Shown here in pieces: positions 22,279 through 27,401 of a DNA stretch of 27,401 nt. Below the pieces are notes generated by a model. The model was not told the DNA's origin and made no database searches. It saw nothing but the letters and a program-made list of their open reading frames with translations. Numbering within the stretch: position 1 is the stretch's first letter; every line of letters begins with the position of its first letter. This DNA comes from CAZTXD01 sp964617995 (GTDB lineage: Bacteria > Actinomycetota > Acidimicrobiia > Spongiisociales > ZC4RG35). The stretch is from NCBI GenBank assembly GCA_964617995.1, contig CAZTXD010000038.1, forward strand, positions 1-27,401, written 5' to 3'. The translations under genes were made by a program, and so were the position numbers.

Positions 22279-25200
22279 TCACTCCTCGTCGCCGTCGTCG
22301 CCGTCGGACTCGGCTGTTTGCACCGGCGCCCTCTGAGCACCGAGGCTGGCGAGCCACTGGGCGGGATCGTCGGGGAGCTCGTCCTCCATCGTGGGAAGCG
22401 CCCCCTCGCCACCGAGCAGCTCCAGTGCCGCCACGGTGGTGGCTCCCGGAAGGGTCGGATGGAGAGGCTGGTAGGCGTCGGCGCCGGTCCCGGCGGGGAT
22501 CAGCTTGCCGATGATCACGTTCTCCTTGAGACCACGCATGAAATCCGACCGGCCCTGGATGGCGGCATCGGTGAGAACCCGGGTCGTCTCCTGGAAGGAG
22601 GCCGCCGACAGCCACGAGTCCGTTGCCAGGGACGCCTTGGTGATGCCCATGAGCTCCGAACGGCCCTCCGCCGGGACCTTCCCGTCCTCGACCAGAGAAC
22701 GGTTGACATCCCGGAACGTCTGGTCATCGACCAGCTCGGCAGGCAGGAACTCGGAGGCGTTGGGTCGAACGACCCGCACACGGCGCAGCATCTGACGGAC
22801 GATGAGCTCGATGTGCTTGTCGTGGATCTCCACGCCCTGGGAGCGGTAGACCTCCTGCACCTGGTCGACGAGGTACTGCTGGGTGGACCGCACCCCGCGT
22901 ACCTCCAGCACCTCCTTGGGATCGAGGGGACCTTCGGTGAGCTGCATGCCGGGTTCGACGACATCACCGTTGGCGACCCGGAGGCGAGCGAAGCGCGATA
23001 TGGGATACTCGACCTCGCCGTCCTCCTTGGAGTCGATGACCAGTCGCCGTCCGTCCTCTTCCTCGACCAGCCGAACCGGTCCGCCGACCTCGGTGAGCAC
23101 GGCCTTTCCCTTGGGCGAGCGTGCCTCGAAGAGCTCCTGCACCCTGGGCAGACCATGGGTGATGTCGTCTCCGGCCACACCGCCGGTATGGAAGGTACGC
23201 ATCGTCAACTGGGTACCCGGCTCACCGATCGACTGGGCGGCCATGATGCCCACGGCCTCGCCGATCTCGACGTCACGGCCGGTGGCCAGCGACAGCCCGT
23301 AGCACACCTGGCAGACGCCGTTGCGGGTGTCGCAGGTCAGGACCGAACGAACCCGGACCGACTCGACTGCTCCCTCGGCATCCACCAGCGACTGGATCTC
23401 CTTGGACCGCAGCACCGTGCCCGCCTTCAACTTCACTCCATCCTCGGTCTCCACGAGCTTGCGGTCGACCTTGACGTCGTCGGCGAGCGCCCGCCCGAAC
23501 ACGCGGGAACGGATGTTGCGAATGACCTGACCCCGCTCGTCGACTATGCGGATCACGATGCCCTTGTCGGTCTCGCAGTCCTCGGCCACGACGATGACTT
23601 CCTGGGCGACGTCGACCAGCCTCCGGGTCAGATAACCGGAGTCGGCGGTGCGGAGGGCGGTGTCGGCCAGGCCCTTGCGAGCCCCGTGCGTGGAGATGAA
23701 GTACTCCAGCACCGACAGACCCTCCCGGAAGTTGGAGATGATCGGACGGGGGATGATGTCGCCCTTTGGGTTGGCCACCAGGCCCCGCATCCCGGCGATC
23801 TGGCGTACCTGCATCATGTTCCCGCGGGCTCCCGAGCCCACCATCATGTCGAGCGAGTTGAACTTCTCGGTCTTGAGGCCCAGTTTCATGGCGTCGGTGA
23901 CCCTCTCGGTGGCCTCCGTCCAGATCTCGATCAGCTCCTGACGCCGCTCCTCGTCGGTGACGACCCCTTTCAGGTACTGGTTCTGGATCTTTTCCGCCCG
24001 TTCCTCGTACTCCTGGAGGATCTTGGCCTTGTCGGCGGGGGTCTTGACGTCATCGAGGCCGATCGTCAAGCCTGCCTTGGTGGCGAACCGGAACCCCAGT
24101 TCCTTGATGCCGTCGAGCATGTCGGCGACCTCGGAGCGGGGATAGCGGTCGATGGCCACTTCGATCAGCGTGCGGATGTCCGACTTCACGAGCACGGAGT
24201 CGACGTAGGGGAAACCCGGCGGCATCGCCGAGTTGATCGTGATGCGCCCCAGCGTCGTCTCATGCACCTTCGACCCGTCGATGGGCACATCGGTAAGGAG
24301 GTGAGGAAGGGCCTTCTTCAGGTCGGCGTGCTGTTCCGGCTCGCCGGCCGCCTCGCCCAGGCGGATCTTGATCGGGGCATGCAGCGACAGCTCCCCGATG
24401 TCGTAAGCCATCTCGGCTTCCTCGATCGAGGCGAACGTCCTGCCGGCGCCCCTGGCATCCTCCTGTATCTCCGACAGGTAGTAGATGCCGATCACCATGT
24501 CCTGCGAGGGTGTGACGATCGGTCGACCGGAAGCAGGGGACAACACGTTGTTCGACGAGAGCATCAGCACCCGGGCCTCTGCCTGGGCCTCGGCCGACAG
24601 GGGCAGGTGCACCGCCATCTGATCACCGTCGAAGTCGGCGTTGAACGCCTCGCACACCAGCGGGTGGATCTGGATGGCCTTGCCCTCCACGAGCACCGGC
24701 TCGAACGCCTGGATGCCGAGACGGTGCAGGGTGGGGGCGCGGTTGAGAAGCACGGGGTGCTCCTGGATGACGTCGCCGAGCACGTCCCACACCTGGGGAC
24801 GCTGGCGCTCAACCATGCGCTTGGCCGCCTTGATGTTCGGCGCCAGGTCGAGGTCGACCAGGCGCTTCATCACGAACGGCTTGAACAGCTCCAGCGCCAT
24901 GATCTTGGGTAGTCCGCACTGATGCAGCTTGAGCTGAGGGCCCACGACGATCACGGAACGACCGGAGTAGTCCACGCGCTTTCCCAGCAGGTTCTGGCGG
25001 AACCGGCCCTGCTTGCCCTTGAGCATGTCGGAGATCGACTTGAGGGCCCGGTTGCCGGGGCCGGTCACGGCCCGGCCCCGACGGCCGTTGTCGAAGAGGG
25101 CGTCGACGGCCTCCTGGAGCATGCGCTTCTCGTTGTTGACGATGATCTCCGGCGCACCGAGATCCAGCAGCCTCTTGAGGCGGTTGTTGCGATTGATCAC

Positions 25201-26235
25201 ACGGCGATAGAGGTCGTTCAGGTCGGAGGTGGCGAAACGGCCGCCGTCGAGCTGGACCATCGGCCGCAGATCCGGCGGGATCACCGGGACGGTCTCGAGG
25301 ATCATGTCCTTGGGATCGTTCCTACCCTCCCAGAACGGCTTGACGACCTTCATACGCTGGGTGGCGCGCTGGCGCTTCTGCTGTGAGTTGGCGTCCAGGT
25401 TCTCCTCCAGCAGCGTCATCTCCTCGTCGAGGTCGACACGACCGAGCAGGTCCTTGATCGCCTCGGCGCCCATACCCCCGACGAAGTAGGCGCTGTAACG
25501 GTCGTAGATCTCCCGCCACAGGGACTCCGACTCGACCCGGGCCTTGGGCTTGAAGGCCTTGAACTGATCGAAGGCGTCCTGGATCAGCTCGGCTTCGCGC
25601 TCGGCGCGGTCCTCGCGGTCTTTGATCTCACGCTCCACCTCCTTGCGGCGGGCGTTGATCTCCTGGGTCTTGGCGCCACCCTCTTCCATCCGCTCCAGCT
25701 CGTCCTCGAGGGCTTCGAGGCGGTTCGACTTCCACTCGTCGAATTCCTCGCGCACCACCGCCAGCTCGTGCTGCATGTCCTCCTCGAGCTGAGGGAGGTC
25801 TTTCTGGCGCTTCTCTTCGTCCACCCAGGTGATGAGGTAGGCGGCGAAGTAGATGACCTTCTCCAGGTCCTTCGGCGACATGTCGAGGAGGTAGCCGAGG
25901 CGACTGGGCACCCCTTTGAAGAACCAGATATGGGTGACCGGGGCGGCCAGCTCGATGTGACCCATGCGCTCGCGTCGCACCTTCGAGCGCGTCACCTCCA
26001 CCCCACAACGCTCGCAGATGATGCCCTTGTAGCGGATCCTCTTGTACTTTCCGCAATAGCACTCCCAGTCCCGCTGGGGACCGAAGATGCGCTCGTCGAA
26101 GAGGCCCTCCTTCTCGGGGCGGAGCGTGCGGTAGTTGATGGTCTCGGGCTTCTTCACCTCGCCATACGACCAGGCCCGGATCTGGTCGCTGGAAGCGAGG
26201 CCGATCTTCAGTTCATCGAACAATTGTGTTGGCAA
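22279..26235 (-). CDS. rpoC: DNA-directed RNA polymerase subunit beta'
   Basis: A full-length 1318-residue beta' subunit, close to the actinobacterial norm (about 1300-1320). The N-terminal zinc site is Cys59, Cys61, Cys74 and Cys77. The catalytic NADFDGDQ lies at 532-538, binding the active-site magnesium, and the second zinc site (CETDKG with CDTRNGVCQVC) lies around 886-970. The start is a TTG at 26235 coding MPTQLFDELK; AGGGGAAAAA just upstream supports it. It follows rpoB with 97 bases between them, which hold the heptamer array. The C-terminus is acidic (DGDDGDEE). Confidence 0.99.
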   Translation of the reverse strand: MPTQLFDELKIGLASSDQIRAWSYGEVKKPETINYRTLRPEKEGLFDERIFGPQRDWECYCGKYKRIRYKGIICERCGVEVTRSKVRRERMGHIELAAPVTHIWFFKGVPSRLGYLLDMSPKDLEKVIYFAAYLITWVDEEKRQKDLPQLEEDMQHELAVVREEFDEWKSNRLEALEDELERMEEGGAKTQEINARRKEVEREIKDREDRAEREAELIQDAFDQFKAFKPKARVESESLWREIYDRYSAYFVGGMGAEAIKDLLGRVDLDEEMTLLEENLDANSQQKRQRATQRMKVVKPFWEGRNDPKDMILETVPVIPPDLRPMVQLDGGRFATSDLNDLYRRVINRNNRLKRLLDLGAPEIIVNNEKRMLQEAVDALFDNGRRGRAVTGPGNRALKSISDMLKGKQGRFRQNLLGKRVDYSGRSVIVVGPQLKLHQCGLPKIMALELFKPFVMKRLVDLDLAPNIKAAKRMVERQRPQVWDVLGDVIQEHPVLLNRAPTLHRLGIQAFEPVLVEGKAIQIHPLVCEAFNADFDGDQMAVHLPLSAEAQAEARVLMLSSNNVLSPASGRPIVTPSQDMVIGIYYLSEIQEDARGAGRTFASIEEAEMAYDIGELSLHAPIKIRLGEAAGEPEQHADLKKALPHLLTDVPIDGSKVHETTLGRITINSAMPPGFPYVDSVLVKSDIRTLIEVAIDRYPRSEVADMLDGIKELGFRFATKAGLTIGLDDVKTPADKAKILQEYEERAEKIQNQYLKGVVTDEERRQELIEIWTEATERVTDAMKLGLKTEKFNSLDMMVGSGARGNMMQVRQIAGMRGLVANPKGDIIPRPIISNFREGLSVLEYFISTHGARKGLADTALRTADSGYLTRRLVDVAQEVIVVAEDCETDKGIVIRIVDERGQVIRNIRSRVFGRALADDVKVDRKLVETEDGVKLKAGTVLRSKEIQSLVDAEGAVESVRVRSVLTCDTRNGVCQVCYGLSLATGRDVEIGEAVGIMAAQSIGEPGTQLTMRTFHTGGVAGDDITHGLPRVQELFEARSPKGKAVLTEVGGPVRLVEEEDGRRLVIDSKEDGEVEYPISRFARLRVANGDVVEPGMQLTEGPLDPKEVLEVRGVRSTQQYLVDQVQEVYRSQGVEIHDKHIELIVRQMLRRVRVVRPNASEFLPAELVDDQTFRDVNRSLVEDGKVPAEGRSELMGITKASLATDSWLSAASFQETTRVLTDAAIQGRSDFMRGLKENVIIGKLIPAGTGADAYQPLHPTLPGATTVAALELLGGEGALPTMEDELPDDPAQWLASLGAQRAPVQTAESDGDDGDEE

Positions 26236-26274
26236 TTTTTCCCCTGCTGGTTGGCTCTTCTCGTCTTCGGGTTG

Positions 26275-26330
26275 TCAGTTCTCGGTTGTCAGTTGTCGGT
26301 ACCGAGAACCGATAACCGACAACTGACGAC
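26275..26330. repeat. Mirrored heptamer repeat in the rpoB-rpoC spacer
   Basis: Eight consecutive 7-base units fill 56 bases. On the plus strand the first four are TCAGTTC, TCGGTTG, TCAGTTG and TCGGTAC. The next four are CGAGAAC, CGATAAC, CGACAAC and TGACGAC, the inverted form. The halves meet at a GGTACC centre and can fold as an imperfect hairpin in the rpoBC transcript. It resembles short tandemly repeated heptamer sequences described in some other bacteria. No ORF lies on it. Confidence 0.85.
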
Positions 26331-26332
26331 TC

Positions 26333-27401
26333 CTACACGGTGCTTTCGGGGCGCTCGGGACGGGAGAGGTCGATTCCCAGCGAGTCGGCGGGTCGGTAGG
26401 CATCCTCCTCCAGCTCTCGCAACTCGACCTCCTCGCCGGCGGCCAGCATCTCCACCGACAACCCGAGGCTCTGCATCTCTTTGACCAACACCCGGAAGCT
26501 CTCGGGAATGCCCGGTTCGGGGATGTTGGCGCCCTTGACGATCGCCTCGTACACCTTCACCCGGCCCTGGACATCGTCGGACTTGATGGTCAACAGCTCC
26601 TGGAGGGCGTAGGCGGCACCGTAGGCCTCGAGGGCCCACACCTCCATCTCCCCGAAGCGCTGGCCTCCGAACTGGGCCTTCCCCCCCAGCGGCTGCTGGG
26701 TGATCATCGAGTAGGGACCGGTCGAACGGGCGTGGATCTTGTCGTCGACCAGATGCACCAGCTTCAGGATGTAGATGTAACCCACCGTAACCGCCGTGTC
26801 GAAGGGCTCACCGGAGCGGCCGTCGTAGAGAACGGCCTTTCCGTCGGCGCCCACCATCCTCTCGCCATCACGATTGGGCCGGGCATGGCCGATCACTTCC
26901 ATGATCTCGTTCTCGCGGGCGCCGTCGAAGACCGGCGTCGCCACCTTGGTCCACGCCTCGGCTCCGTCGGAGGCGGGACTGTCGAGATCCAAAGCCTCCC
27001 ATCCCTGGGCGGCGGCCCAGCCCAGATGGGTCTCCAGGACCTGACCCAGGTTCATCCGGGAGGGCACGCCCAGCGGAGACAGGATGATGTCGACGGGAGT
27101 CCCGTCCGCCATGAAAGGCATGTCCTCTTCGGGCAGGACCTTGGCGATCACTCCCTTGTTGCCGTGGCGCCCCGCCAGCTTGTCGCCCTCGGCGATCTTG
27201 CGCTGCTTGGCAACGTACACCCGCACCAGTTCGTTGACGCCCGGTGGGAGATCGAAGCCCTCGGAGCGCTTGAACACCTTGACGGCGATGACCTTGCCGG
27301 ACTCACCGTGGGGGACCTTGAGCGAGGTGTCCCGCACCTCACGCGCCTTCTCGCCGAAGATGGCGCGCAGCAGGCGCTCCTCCGGGGTCAACTCCGTCTC
27401 A
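26333..27401 (-). CDS. rpoB: DNA-directed RNA polymerase subunit beta (3' part)
   Basis: The last 356 or so codons of rpoB; the gene continues beyond the right window edge. The visible sequence starts within TELTPEERLLRAIFGEKAREVRDTSL, and contains AGRHGNKGV, ADGTPVDIILSPLGVPSRMN (nucleic acid path near the active site) and MITQQPLGGKAQFGGQRFGEMEVWALEAYGA, the highly conserved C-terminal core. It reads in the rpoB-rpoC order of the standard operon. No start codon is in the window. Confidence 0.99.
   Translation of the reverse strand, partial: ETELTPEERLLRAIFGEKAREVRDTSLKVPHGESGKVIAVKVFKRSEGFDLPPGVNELVRVYVAKQRKIAEGDKLAGRHGNKGVIAKVLPEEDMPFMADGTPVDIILSPLGVPSRMNLGQVLETHLGWAAAQGWEALDLDSPASDGAEAWTKVATPVFDGARENEIMEVIGHARPNRDGERMVGADGKAVLYDGRSGEPFDTAVTVGYIYILKLVHLVDDKIHARSTGPYSMITQQPLGGKAQFGGQRFGEMEVWALEAYGAAYALQELLTIKSDDVQGRVKVYEAIVKGANIPEPGIPESFRVLVKEMQSLGLSVEMLAAGEEVELRELEEDAYRPADSLGIDLSRPERPESTV

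Overview
The window is GC-rich, densely coded DNA from an actinomycete-like bacterium, most likely an uncultivated Acidimicrobiia-type lineage. This placement rests on the 1318-residue RpoC, frequent GTG/TTG starts and overall codon use, and is an inference rather than a phylogeny. A run of exactly 100 N (6324-6423) shows that it comes from a scaffolded draft or metagenome assembly.

Layout. (1) 1-1221: a betaine/homocysteine S-methyltransferase on the minus strand. Its leader carries what reads as a SAM-II riboswitch followed by a terminator/antiterminator pair, and a near-perfect 54-bp palindrome follows its stop. (2) 1289-2563: an MFS exporter-like protein. (3) 2543-6278, minus strand: a complete osmoprotectant (betaine/choline type) ABC importer, with binding lipoprotein, permease, CBS-domain ATPase and second permease, behind a palindromic promoter/operator. 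(4) 6310-7674: an AbiEi-like/DUF559 nuclease-like gene bracketed by inverted arrays of a 71-bp palindromic repeat; the assembly gap lies in the left array. (5) 7685-11974, minus strand: dimethylglycine dehydrogenase-like flavoenzyme, then etfB and etfA. (6) 12230-19118, plus strand: a tightly overlapping eight-gene operon for corrinoid-dependent methyl transfer: corrinoid protein, DUF1638 protein, small PF13769-type protein, methyl-H4folate:corrinoid methyltransferase, RACO-type corrinoid activator, MttB-family methyltransferase without an amber codon, and a MetF-like reductase (seven clearly assigned genes are listed; no eighth was found, so the operon is best read as seven genes). (7) 19203-22181: hydroxyisourate hydrolase, a PPOX-fold flavoprotein, and an NfeD protease/SPFH pair. 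(8) 22240-27401, minus strand: the 3' end of rpoB and all of rpoC, ending in a 16-bp-arm terminator hairpin.

How the genes fit together. The first 19 kb read as a methylated-amine (glycine betaine-like) utilisation region. The importer brings in the quaternary amine. One methyl can go to homocysteine, under SAM control, and another to a corrinoid protein and then tetrahydrofolate. Dimethylglycine/sarcosine-type products are demethylated oxidatively, with electrons passed to ETF. MetF, running in the oxidative direction, would feed methyl-H4folate into the C1 pool. The importer promoter and both divergent promoters at 11975-12229 share a TTCCAC(C/G)ATACGG-like box next to or over the predicted start sites, which suggests one regulator for all three units. 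No regulator gene lies in the window.
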